This document shows, one piece after another, positions 48,730-60,234 of a stretch of DNA of 64,000 nt. The stretch comes from Onthophagus taurus. Lineage: Eukaryota > Arthropoda > Insecta > Coleoptera > Scarabaeidae. The stretch is taken from assembly GCF_036711975.1 (NCBI RefSeq), contig NC_091976.1, positions 29,512,001-29,576,000 of the forward strand, in the 5' to 3' direction. The translations under genes were made by a program, and so were the position numbers. Each line of letters begins with the position of its first letter. The first letter of the stretch is position 1. The notes under the pieces are model-generated. The model had not been told where the DNA came from. It made no database searches and saw only the letters and a list, made by a program, of their open reading frames with translations.

Positions 48730-51700
48730 CCAGATCTTGAGAAGTATGAAGAAATTAAAAAAATCAGTGAGTTAGTTTAAGGAGATTTATGGCTCAAATT
48801 AAAGCTTGAAATCTCTACTTTAAAATTATGTATAATGCTTGATATGTTGATTATGAAAAAATATCTGAAATGGTCCAAAATCCAATGGAGATTGATTTGA
48901 GAATTATTAAAAATGGCAGATATTCAAAAAATCTCTCTGACTTTATTCATGGAGATGAAAAAATAAATTATGGCTAAAATTAAAGCTTGAAGTCTCTACT
49001 TTGAAATGATGTGTAAAGATGTATATGTTGATTATGAAAAAATATCTGAAACGGCCCAAAATCAAATGATCTAAAATTGGGGTTCAATCGAGAATTATAA
49101 AAAATGGAGAAATTCAAAAAATCGCTTTGACTTTATTCATAGGGATAGAGAAATGATTTATGGCTCAAATTATAGATTGAAGTCTCTGCTTTAAAATGAT
49201 GTATAAAGATCGATATGTTAATTATGAAGAATTATCTGAAAAGGCTCAAAATCAAAAGGTCTGAAATTGGGGTTGACTCAAAAAAATTTTAAAAATTGAG
49301 GAAATTCAAAAAATCGCTCTGACTTTATTCATTTAGGTAGAGAAATGATTTGTGGGTTAAATTAAAGCCTGAAATTTCTACTTTAATATGATGTATAAAG
49401 ATTGATATGTTGATTATGAAAAATTATCGAAAACGGCGCAAAATCAAAAGGTCTAAAATTGGAGTTGAATCGAGAATTATTAAAAAATGAAGAAATTCAA
49501 AAAATTGCTCTGGATTTATTCCCGGAGATAGAGAAATGATTTATATCTCAAATTATAGATTGAAATCGCTGCTTTAAAATGATGTATAAAGATTGATATG
49601 TTGGTTATGAAGAATTATCTGAAACGGCTCAAAATCAAATGATCTAAAATTGGGGTTGAATTGAGAATTATTAAAAAATGAAGAAATTCAAAAAATCGCT
49701 CTGACTTTATTCATGGAGGTAGAGAAATGATTTGTGGGTTAAATTAAAGCCTAAAATCTCTACTTTAATATGATGTATAAAGATTGATATGTTGATTATG
49801 AAAAATTATCGAAAACAGCTCAAAATCAAAACGTCTAAGATTGGAGTTGAATCGAGAATTATTAAAAAATGGAGAAATTAAAAAAATCGCTCTGACTTTA
49901 TTGATAGAGATAAAGAAATGATTTATGTCTCAAATTGTAGATTGAAATCTCTGCTCTAAAATGATGTATAAAGATCGATATGTTGATTATGAAAAATTGT
50001 CTGTAACGGCGCAAAATGAAAAGGTGTTAAATTGAGGTTGATTCAAAAATTTTTAAAATTGACAGGAAATTCAAAAAATCGCTCTAATTTTATTCATAGG
50101 GATAGAGAAATGATTTATGTCTCAAATTATAGACTAAAATCTCTACTTTAAAATGATATATATAGATCGATATGTTAATTATGAAAAATTATCTGAAACG
50201 GCTCAAAATCAAAAAGTCTAAAATTGGAGTTGAATCGAGAATTATGAAAAAAATGTAGAAATTCAAAAAATCGCTTTGACTTTATTCATAGAGATAGAGA
50301 AATGATTTATGTCTCAAATTATAGACTAAAATCTCTACTTTAAAATGATATATATAGATCGATATGTTAATTATGAAAAATTATCTGAAACGGCTCAAAA
50401 TCAAAAAGTCTAAAATTGGAGTTGAATCGAGAATTATGAAAAAAATGTAGAAATTCAAAAAATCGGTTTGACTTTATTCATAGAGATAGAGAAATAATTT
50501 ATGGCTCAAATTATAGATTGAAATATCTGCTTTAAAATGATATATAAAGATCGATATGTTGATTATGAAAAATTATCTAAAACGGTCCAAAATCAAAAGG
50601 TCTGAAATTGGAGTTGAATCGAGAATTATAAAAAATGAGGAAATTCAAAAAATTGCTCTGGATTTATTCCCGGAGATAGAGAAATGATTTATATCTCAAA
50701 TTATAAATTGAAATCGCTGCTTTAAAATGATATATAAAGATTGAAATGTTGATTATGAAAAATTATCTGAAACGGCCGAAAATCAAATGATCTAAAATTG
50801 GGGTTGAATCGAGAATTATTAAAAAAATGAAGAAATTCAAAAAATCGCTCTGACTTTATTCATAGAGATAGAGAAATAATTTATGGCTCAAATTATAGAT
50901 TGAAATATCTGCTTTAAAATGATATATAAAGATCGATATGTTGATTATGAAAAATTATCAGAAACAGTCCAAAATCAAAAGGTCTGAAATTGGAGTTGAA
51001 TCGAGAATTATAAAAAAATGAAGAAATTCAAAAAATCGCTCTGACTTTATTCATAGAGATAGAGAAATGATTTATGCCTCAAATTATAGACTAAAATCTC
51101 TGCATAAAATGATATATACAGATCGATATGTTGATTATGAAAAATTATCTGAAACGGCCCAAAATCAAATGATCTAAAATTGGGGTCGAATCGAGAATTA
51201 TAAAAAAATGAGGAAATTCAAAAAATCGCTCTGACTTTATTCCCGGAGATGGAAAAATGATTTATGGCTCAAATTATAGATTGAAATATCTGCTTTAAAA
51301 TGATATATAAAGATCGATATGTTGATTATGAGAAATTATCTGAAACGGCCCAAAATCAAAAAGTCTGAAATTGGAGTTGAATCGAGAATTATAAAAAAAT
51401 GAAGAAATTCAAAAAATCGCTCTGACTTTATTGATAGAGATAGAGAAATGATTTATGGCTCAAATTATAGATTGAAATCTCTGCTTTAAAATGATGTATA
51501 AAGATCGATATGTTGATTATGAGAAATTATCAGAAACGGCCCAAAATCAAATGATCTAAAATTGGAGTTGAATCGAGAATTATTAAAAAATGATGAAAAA
51601 AAATGAAGAAATTCAAAAAATCACTCCGACTTTATTCCTGGAGATGGAGAAATGATTTATGGCTCAAATTATAGATTGAAATATCTGCTCTAAAAGGGTA

Positions 51701-51890
51701 TATAAAGATCGATATGTTGATTATGAAAAATTATCTGAAACAGTTCAAAATCAAATGATCTAAAATTGGGGTTGAATCGAGAATTATAAAAAAACGAAGA
51801 AATTCAAAAAATTCTCTGACTTTATTCATAGAGATAGAGAAGTGATTTATATCTCAAATTAATGACTGAAATCTACTTTTTTTCTATCTC
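48730..51890 (+). repeat. Satellite D array 2, ~190-bp monomers
   Basis: About 16-17 monomers of the same family as array 1, with a local variant 'atgtctcaaattatagacta'. Two adjacent monomers (about 50115-50275 and 50307-50467) are nearly base-identical, evidence of very recent expansion. Confidence 0.95.
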
Positions 51891-53230
51891 TTATAGCTTC
51901 CGAGTTAACCTATTCGAACATCGAATTTGAACCACCCTGTATATATAGAAAACTAGCAGCTTCAAATATGGAAGTATGGATCATGACATGTAAGCTACTT
52001 TGTAATGTCGAGAATACGTTATCTAACTTTTCTTTAGTTAATGCGTCATTCATATTTTTTGGCGATTTTGATATTTTGAGAATTTCTGACTTGAACCTAA
52101 GAAACGGTGATATCCATGATAGCATTGGTTATGAATTATGTTATCTTGATTCATCATCATTGATTTTTATGGGAAACGTTTTTCTCTGTCACCCTAAAAT
52201 TGATTTTTTTAGTCATAACAGAATTTTATGTACCTAGATGATTGTCAATTTTGATATTGTGGGATTTTCTGGCTTGTGCATAAGAAGTTGAGATAACTAT
52301 GGTGCTATTGCTTATGAATTATGTTATCTTAATCCATTATCATCAATTTGGAACCAATCAACTTGGATCTAATGGCTGGTACAAGGTTATCGATAATCAT
52401 CTTTTTGCATTCTGCTGCGTTAATAGACTCGATGTTTTTGGTCAACATTGTTCCTCTTACCCAGCAGGCCAGAGTGCTATTTTGCCGCTGAAATACTGTT
52501 TTTTAGCACTGTCATAGCGTGGTCTGGCCACTGCAGCCATAAACATAACTTTACTTATGAACCATTTGCTTTCACAGCACCTTTCTGGTTCTGCTTCGTC
52601 CAGCGTTATGTAGTAAAAGCTAGTTGGTGCAATAAAAAAGTAACTTTTCCACCCCAGATTTAGGTTGGCACCTCTCCCTATACTTATAACATTGCAGCGT
52701 GACGTCACAGGGCTTCCGTTTGAGAACTTTTCCAATACCAACCTAAATCTAGTACTCTTTTCATCCCCAGATTTAGGTTGGCACCCCTCCCTATACTTAT
52801 AACATTGCAGCCGTGACGTCAAAAGGGGAGTATGAGGAGCAACTTCCGGTCCAGAACTCTCATTTCTATACTACTGATAACTAAATAAGGCCCTTTCGGC
52901 AGTTTTCACCCGTTCCATGTTGTTCCAACGAGCCGTATTATGGATTCCATCTGAAGTTCCAGCACCCCGTAATAACGTAGCCAAAATTAACTGAAAGTTT
53001 GTTTAAAAACAGACGAATTTCGTGTTTTTGGGCTAGTTTTTCGTAACGATCGAGATAAAGCTGTTGAATTTACGACCACAGTTCTAAACAAAGCTGAATT
53101 AAAATTTTCTAGGATAACGAAAGATCTATTTAATACTTATATTTATTTATGCATACAATTAAAACGATATGACACATTACATTAAAATCAAAAATTCTAA
53201 TTTAATACATTACAAAATTAGTAAATTAAT
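51891..53230. other. Repeat-rich intergenic stretch without gene
   Basis: Contains a transposon-like end AACCACCCTGTATATA near 51931, with no matching partner found. Two diverged direct copies ('ttatgaattatgttatctt' at about 52129 and 52313) and a fold-back element (52652-52821) follow. It also holds the 3' end of the P450 transcript. Open frames here are shared by the repeats and look non-coding. Confidence 0.5.
52652..52821. mobile_element. Small fold-back MITE plus a half copy
   Basis: AGATTTAGGTTGG (52656-52668) is mirrored by CCAACCTAAATCT (52738-52750). The left half then recurs as a direct copy at 52765-52821 ('cccagatttaggttggcacc', 'ctatacttataacattgcag'). Both copies carry TGACGTCA (52700-52707 and 52814-52821). 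Confidence 0.7.
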
Positions 53231-53233
53231 AAA

Positions 53234-56200
53234 TTATAAACATCGTGGTTTCAATCCAATCCACATCCCATTTTCTGCAATCATATTAAATGATTTTTTG
53301 CTTAATTTCAACGGAATTTGAGTTTTTTCAGTTACAACTAAATCGAAATTTCTTAGAAGGTGGAAAAATATTGTTTTTAATTCCAACAAAGCGAATCTTG
53401 ATCCAATGCAGTTTCTTGGTCCAAGTCCAAAAGGTAAATAAGTGTAAGGTTTAATATTGTGTTTATTTTCATCGCTGAATCGTTCCGGATCGAATTTATC
53501 AGGATTTGGATAATATTTAGGATCTCTTTGAATAGCATTTGTTGGAAACCAAATTATATCACCTTTTTGTAAAGTAATCGCTTTTTCTCCTGGATTTTTT
53601 GGCTCAATCGTGAAAGTTTCGTTGCAAACTCGATCAGATCCAACAGCCGGCGGCCACTTCCTTAAAGTTTCAGATACGACCATATCCATGTATTTCATTT
53701 TCATTAATGCTTCGTAAGTTAAAGTTCCTTCGCATGATTCTATGGTTTCGTCAATTTCTTTTTGAAGTCTTTCTTGAATATCGGGATTAACAGTAAGTTC
53801 GTATCCCATAAAACACATTGCTATTGAAACGGTTTCAAAACCAGCGAAGAAGAAAATTAAAGCTTGTGCTGCTATGTCTGTATCGGTGATTTGGTATGTT
53901 TGTTGAACTGGTTTTATGGTTTCCTCAACAGTTGAAAATCCAGTGTCTAAAACTGGGGGATCCTCAAATTTCTTTTTGCCTTTTCGCGCTTCTAGGAGAA
54001 GATGTATCATGTCTGGACGAACGATTCCTTGTTCCTCTCTGGCTTTAATTGTAGACATTATGATATTTTTGAAGAAATTAGTGAGGTGATCAGGGAATAA
54101 TTTTATTTTCAACGCGGCGGATAATCTTGGTGTTAAAGTGTAAAGAAAAAATCTCATATTCTTCCAAAACGTGAACGTTGTAATTTCTTTTCCATTTAAA
54201 TAAAATTCGTTGTCTTTTTCGTTAATTGAATCACTCTTTAATCCAAAAGCTGTTGAGGCGATTACGTCGTTTGTGTACCTCGTAAAAGTGTCTTTCAATT
54301 CGACCGTTTGAGTCCCTTGGGTTTTTGTAAAATAGTCCATGTATTCATGAGCACAAATCGAAATCAAATTAAAAATGGCTCTCATTTTACTCGAGGTAAA
54401 ACTTGGGCTTAAAGTAGCTCGCATATTTCTCCATTCATTTCCTTTTAACGCAAACAAGTTTTTGCTCCAAATTGGATCCACACCATCAGGAATGAAAGGT
54501 CTGTGATCGACGAAATGGTCAAATTCTTTTACGGTGATTTGTTTTATTAAATCAGGATCTCGGATAACCAAAGTGGGAAGAGTCATTTGATACATCCCCA
54601 TATATCTGTAAAATGTAGTTAGGTTTAGTAAATTCAAAATGATTTATTGGTCAAATTAAAGCATGAAATCTCTATGGGGGTTGATTCAAAAATTTGTAAA
54701 AATTGAGGAAATTTAAAAAATCGCTCTAATTTTATTCATGGAGATAGAGAAATGATTTGTTTGTTAAATTAAAGCCTGAAATCTCTACTTTAATATGATG
54801 TATAAAGATTGATATGTTGATTATGAAAAATTATCTGAAACGGCGCAAAATGAAAAGGTCTTAAATTGAGGTTGATTCAAAAATTTTTAAAAATTGGGGA
54901 AATTCAAAAAATCGCTCCAACTTTATTTATGGAGATAGAGAAATGATTTGTATGTTAAATTAAAGCCTGAAATCTCTACTTTAATATGATGTATAAAGAT
55001 TGATATGTTGATTATGAAAAATTATCTGAAACGGCGCAAAATGAAAAAGTCTTAAATTGAGGTTGATTCAAAAAATTTTAAAAATTGGGGAAATTTAAAA
55101 AATCGTTTTAGCTTTATTCATGGAGATAGAGAAATGATTTGTTTGTTAAATTAAAGCCTGAAATCTCTACTTTAATATGATGTATAAAGATTGATATGTT
55201 GATTATGAAAAATTATCTGAAACGGGGCAAAATGAAAAGGTCTTAAATTGGGATTGATTCAAAAATTTTTAAAAATTGGGGAAATTCAAAAAATCGCTCT
55301 AACTTTATTCATGGAGATAGAGAAATGATTTGTTTGTTAAATTAAAGCCTGAAATCTCTACTTTAATATGATGTATAAAGATTGATATGTTGATTATGAA
55401 AAATTATCTGAAACGGGGCAAAATGAAAAGGTCTTAAATTGAAGTTGATTCAAAAATTTTTAAAAATTGGGGAAATTCAAAAAATCGCTCTAACTTTATT
55501 CATGGAGATAGAGAAATGATTTGTGGGTTAAATTAAAGCCTGAAATCTCTACTTTAATATGATGTATAAATATTGATATGTTGATTATGAAAAATTGTCT
55601 GAAACGGCGCAAAATGAAAAGGTCTTAAATTGATGTTGATTCAAAAATTTTTAAAAATTGGGGAAATTCAAAAAATCGCTCTAACTTTATTCATGGAGAT
55701 AGAGAAATGATTTGTGGGTTAAATTAAAACCTGAAATCTCTACTTTAATATGATGTATAAATATTGATATGTTGATTATGAAAAATTGTCTGAAACGGCG
55801 CAAAATGAAAAGGTCTTAAATTGATGTTGATTCAAAAATTTTTAAAAATTGCAGAAATTCAAAAAATCGCTTTAACTTTATTCATGGAGATAGAGAAATG
55901 ATTTATGGGTTGATTTAAAGCCTGAAATCTCTACTTTAATATGATGTATAAATATTGATATGTTGATTATAAAAAATTATCTGAAACGGCGCACAATGAA
56001 AAGTTCTTAAATTAAGGTTGATTCAAAAATTTTTAAAAATTGGGGAAATTTAAAAAATCGCTCTAACTTTATTCATGGAGATAGAGAAATGATTTGTTTA
56101 TTAAATTAAAGCCTGAAATCTCTACTTTAATATGATGTATAAAGATTGATATGTTAACTATGAAAAATTATCTGAAACGGCGTAAAATGAAAAGGACTTA

Positions 56201-57736
56201 AATTGTGATTGATTCAAAAAATTTTTAAAATTGAGGAAATTCAAAAAATCGTTGTAACTTTATTTATAGAGATAGAGAAATGATTTGTGGGTTGATTTAA
56301 AGCCTGAAATCTCTACTTTAATATGATGTATAAATATTGATATGTTGATTATGAAAAATTATCTGAAACGGCGCAAAATGAAAAGGTGTTGAATTAAGGT
56401 TGATTCAAAAATTTTTAAAAATTGGGGAAATTCAAAAAATCGCTCTAACTTTATTCATGGAGATAGAGAAATGACTTGTTTGTTAAATTAAAGCCTGAAA
56501 TCTCTTCTTTAATATGATGTATAAATATTGATATGTTGATTATGAAAAATTATCTGAAACGGCGCAAAATGAAAAGGTCTTAAATTGGGATTGATTAAAA
56601 AATTTTTAAAAATTGGGGAAATTCAAAAAATCGCTCTAATTTTATTCATTGAGATAGAGAAATGATTTGTTTGTTAAATTAAAGCCTGAAATCTCTACTT
56701 TAATATAATGTATAAATATTGATATGTTGATTATGAAAAATTAGCTGAAACGGCGCAAAATGAAAAGGTTTTAAATTGGGATTGATTCAAAAAATTTTTA
56801 AAATTGGGGAAATTCAAAAAATCGCTCTAATTTTATTCATAGAGATAGAGAAATGATTTGTAGATTAAATTAAAGCCTGAAATCTCTACTTTAATATGAT
56901 GTATAAATATTGATATGTTGATTATGAAAAATTATCTGAAACGGCGCAAAATGAAAAGGTCTTAAATTGAGGTTGATTCAAAAATTTTTAAAAATTGGGG
57001 AAATTTAAAAAATCGCTGTGACTTTATTCATGGAGATAGAGAAATGATTTATGACTCAAATTAAAGATTGAAATCTCTATTTTAATATGGCACATAAATA
57101 TATATATGTTGATTATGAAGAAATATCTAAAATGTTACAAAATCAAATGGTCTAAAATTGGACTTGATTTCAAGATTATTAAAAATTAATAAAATTCAAA
57201 AATCACTCTGACTTTGTTCGTGGAGATAAAGATATGGTTCATGGCTGAAATTGAAGATTAAAATCTCTACTTTAAAATGATGTAACAAGATTGATATGTT
57301 GATTATGAAAAATTATCTAAAACGGTATAAATTCAAATGGTCTAAAATTGGGGTTGATTCAAAAATTTTTTAAAATTGAGGTAATTCAAAAAATCGCTCT
57401 GACTTTATTCATGGACATAGAGAAATGATTTATGGCTCAAATTAAAGCCTGAAATCTCTACTTTAAAGTAATGTAACAAATAAATATATAAATAAATATT
57501 ATTAAATTATTTATTAAAAAATATATTGTATATTACCTTTCTTCGGGGTAAGTATTATATAGATTTTGCATCATATCAAAAAACGTTTCCCTTTGCAAAA
57601 AGACTCCGGCATTGTCTCCTAAAAGATAAATTTGTTTCCTTTGTTTAACACCTCGCTCAATCCAAAAATTGTAGGTTTTCCTTAATTTGATATAAACCAG
57701 TAGGAGTAAGGCAATTCCAAAAATTATAAGCATCAT
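53234..57736 (-). CDS. Cytochrome P450, CYP9-like
   Basis: Two exons on the minus strand, 57537-57736 and 53234-54605, join at Arg 67 into 523 aa. The N-terminal membrane anchor is MMLIIFGIALLLLVYI. Motifs: WRNMR of helix C (125), the helix I oxygen-binding motif AGFETVS (321), ETLR of helix K (379), PERF (440) and the heme loop PFGLGPRNCIGSRFA with the axial Cys at about 466. The wording of this loop, the length and the long region before helix I fit the insect CYP9 family (CYP3 clan), often involved in clearing plant compounds and insecticides at the endoplasmic reticulum. Subfamily cannot be given. No defects were seen. The single intron (2.9 kb) is almost wholly satellite D. A MITE lies about 560 bp upstream of the start. 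Confidence 0.93.
54650..57480 (+). repeat. Satellite D array 3, inside the P450 intron
   Basis: About 15 monomers at 191-bp spacing. Most belong to a homogeneous subtype with 'aaagcctgaaatctctactt', 'gaaacggcgcaaaatgaaaa' and 'ggtcttaaattgaggttg'. The last two (about 57040-57470) switch to the subtype of array 4. The array is antisense to the gene that hosts it. Confidence 0.95.
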
Positions 57737-58293
57737 TTTTAAATCTGCAATTAAACGTTTAATAGTTATTTTTTAACCTTGAAAAACGTACTGCGCGTGA
57801 GGAATTAAATTTTTATTCCAAACACGCGATATTGTTTACTTCTCAATTTAACAGATCTTTAATCTCTTCCCTTTACAGATAAAAATAAAACGTAAATAAA
57901 TAAACAAGAACATAATTTTGTTATTGTGTTCAATTTGTGATAATAACATCTAAGTGAATTTTAAATTGGAAGATTAGGAATAAGTTTGATTTTATTTGAG
58001 TTCGTTTAATTATATTTTATGTGGGTCATTGAAACAAACAAAGGTTGTTTTAAATATCATATTAAAATAGTAGGTTTATAAATATCATATTTTTGAACAA
58101 CAAAGAAAAATTAAAGGATTTAATAATTATTATTTATTTATTTAAGGTTTAAAAAGTCTTTGAACTCACACCAGGTTTTGAGTGAAACCGGTAAATAAAT
58201 ATTGGTGCATTCTTGCACTTAAGTCAATGACCTAAACGAACAAAGATTATTCAAATTTGAAATAAAAATTTGTTAATAAAAAAAACTTACCTT
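57737..58293. other. P450 upstream region
   Basis: The 5' flank of the P450 gene. No TATA box was convincing. A TTGCAG just before the ATG on the minus strand could be an acceptor for a non-coding leader exon. No other gene. Confidence 0.45.
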
Positions 58294-58866
58294 AATGGGG
58301 TCATACACGATTTTTTTTTTATTATATTTTCTGAAAATTTATATAAAAATATAGTTACCGTTATTTTTTTTTTAATATTTTCGAACAAAGTCATTGTTAA
58401 AAAAATTATTGAAAATTTATATACCCATTTGCGCTTTTAAAATTCCCGCGTTGATGACGTACGATTCTCACTTTTGCGTCCCCTGCTCCCCGCTCAAATG
58501 CGAGGAAGAGATGAACGTCATTTAGGTTGTATTGAAAAGAGATAGAGTGTTTGTAGGTTATGTTTATTATGTTTTGTTTATGGATGTAATAGAGACACTG
58601 TATTACATCCATGGTTTTATTTTGACACTGTCACACCGCAAGCGCTATCTAACGGACAATTTAACTTGTTTTAGGCAGTGCTGTTCCTACGTCACAGAAA
58701 AGCCGCGAAATTATTTCGTTTGAATATTTGCTATTTTTCACTTCAAATTACGCAAAATATAAAATTGATCAAAATATTTCTTTTACTTTGTGTTCATGCA
58801 TATACTTGCATATATCGTTTGACATAAAAATTTTCTCTAAATTTAATAAGTGTGTATGACCCCATT
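58294..58866. mobile_element. MITE-like element with 15-bp terminal inverted repeats
   Basis: Starts AATGGGGTCATACAC (about 58294-58308) and ends with the mirror GTGTATGACCCCATT (about 58852-58866). It contains a strong inner hairpin: ATGGATGTAATA at 58580-58591 and its mirror TATTACATCCAT at 58601-58612, with a 9-nt loop. Its middle is more GC-rich than the neighbourhood. No transposase. The target duplication was not resolved. Confidence 0.7.
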
Positions 58867-59490
58867 GTAATTAAATTGATTAAATTGTTCACTTTGTTTA
58901 TAGATTTCTCTTGATCTTGTATGATACAACCTGCTGCGTAAAATACATCTGAAAACTGACTCAAAGACGAACGCTCATCAGGTATTTAACCAACCAAACC
59001 GCAGCATGATATTGCGCAAATTTATTGTGAAATTACAAAAACAACTATACATATGTTATTCCCCATCTTGACTTAATAAAATATTTAATCATGTTTTGTC
59101 ATACGATTTAAACTCGATCAGTTAACGCTTTTATTATTAACCCTATATTATTACTCATTTATATCGAATCTATTTTTAAATAGCTTATTTTGTTGTATTA
59201 ATAAGATTGTGTTATTCAAATGGAATAGGAATAAAATAATAAATCGATCACTTTCACTTTATGCACATATTCATTTCCGAATATTAAATAACTTAATTAC
59301 GTTTTAATTATTTTCCTAAAAAATAATAGAATAATTTAATTAAATTAAAAATATGTTTAATACAAAATCATGTTGGACTAATATAAAATTAAATTCGATT
59401 TAATTTGGTGCGAAAGAATGAAAGTATAAGTTCATAATCCCAGAAGCAACAGGGTCAATGCCGACGATAGAATGGAGATAGGTGAAAGTT
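58867..59490. other. AT-rich intergenic DNA
   Basis: No gene seen. It lies between the MITE and the TATA box of the cuticle-like gene and presumably holds its distal promoter. Confidence 0.5.
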
Positions 59491-59496
59491 CTTAAA

Positions 59497-59533
59497 TATA
59501 AAAGGCTCCACCTTTCTCGAAAACGGCATCAGT
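59497..59533 (+). promoter_or_regulatory. TATA box and initiator of the Val-Pro-rich protein gene
   Basis: TATAAAAG at 59497-59504 is followed by TCAGT at 59529-59533. The A at 59531 as +1 places the TATA box at about -34, the expected range. This gives a 5'UTR of about 32 nt, typical for strongly expressed insect cuticle genes. Confidence 0.75.
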
Positions 59534-59562
59534 TCACCACAACACATCGAAGAAACATCACC

Positions 59563-60071
59563 ATGAATCCAATCGTAAGTTTAACGATTAAAAAGAAAAT
59601 TTGCAAAAATTTCTATGTTAATATAATCCCTTTTAGGTTTGCGTAGTTTTCTGTGTCTTTGCTGCTGTAAATGCTGGTTACGCCGGCAGTTATGGCGAAG
59701 AAGATCATGGGGGTCATGAAACCATCGTTGTACAAAAGCCGATTCATATCCCAGTACCTAAACATGTCCCAGTTGAAATCCCACACAAAGTACCCATTCC
59801 AGTACCAAAACCAGTTGCTGTTCCAGTTCCACAACCTTATCCAATTCAAGTTCATGTCCCACAACCGGTTGCTGTACCAATTATTAAAACCATCACCATC
59901 CCCGTTGAAAAGCCGGTACCATACAAAGTCGAAAAGGAAGTTGCTGTTCCAATTGAAAAATACATCCCGGTTACTGTTGAGAAGCACGTAAAGATTCCGA
60001 TACCAAAACCAGTACCAGTTCATGTACCAGTTTACAAAATTGTTTACCATGGACACGGAGGAAAACATTAA
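59563..60071 (+). CDS. Secreted Val-Pro repeat protein, Vajk-like cuticle protein
   Basis: Exon 1 (59563-59574) encodes only MNPI; exon 2 (59637-60071) completes 148 aa. A tiny first coding exon interrupting the signal peptide is common in insect cuticle protein genes. Residues 1-17 form the signal peptide (cut after VNA). The rest is low complexity: repeated IPVPK, VPVP, VAVP and PVEK steps with Lys and His at regular spacing, ending in a His/Gly-rich tail. There are no Rebers-Riddiford chitin-binding motifs. This resembles the Vajk family of Drosophila, proposed structural proteins of cuticle or extracellular matrix; the family is inferred from composition and repeat style. Promoter with TATA box and initiator just upstream; AATAAA at 60174-60179. 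Satellite D starts 160 bp after the stop. Confidence 0.85.
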
Positions 60072-60173
60072 GTAAATTGATGTTTTTAGGCTGTTATTGT
60101 TAAAAAATTTTTGGTATTTATGTGATTTTGTTGTTATTGTTGTTATTTTGTTGAATCTTTTTTAATTTCTTGT

Positions 60174-60179
60174 AATAAA
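60174..60179 (+). terminator. Polyadenylation signal AATAAA of the Val-Pro-rich protein gene
   Basis: Canonical hexamer about 100 bp after the stop codon, followed by an AT-rich stretch. It is the only good signal before satellite D begins. Confidence 0.65.
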
Positions 60180-60234
60180 AATTTTTTTAAATATATTTTC
60201 GTCTTTTAATATGATAAATTTCAACACTTTATTA

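Noticed and set aside
52299..52822. Short frames on both strands between satellite D and the P450
   Set aside because: They fall in duplicated or fold-back repeat sequence and show no domain.
59613..60068. 151-codon minus-strand frame rich in Trp, Asn and Tyr
   Set aside because: It is the antisense shadow of the Val-Pro repeat; codon periodicity of the repeat keeps it open.
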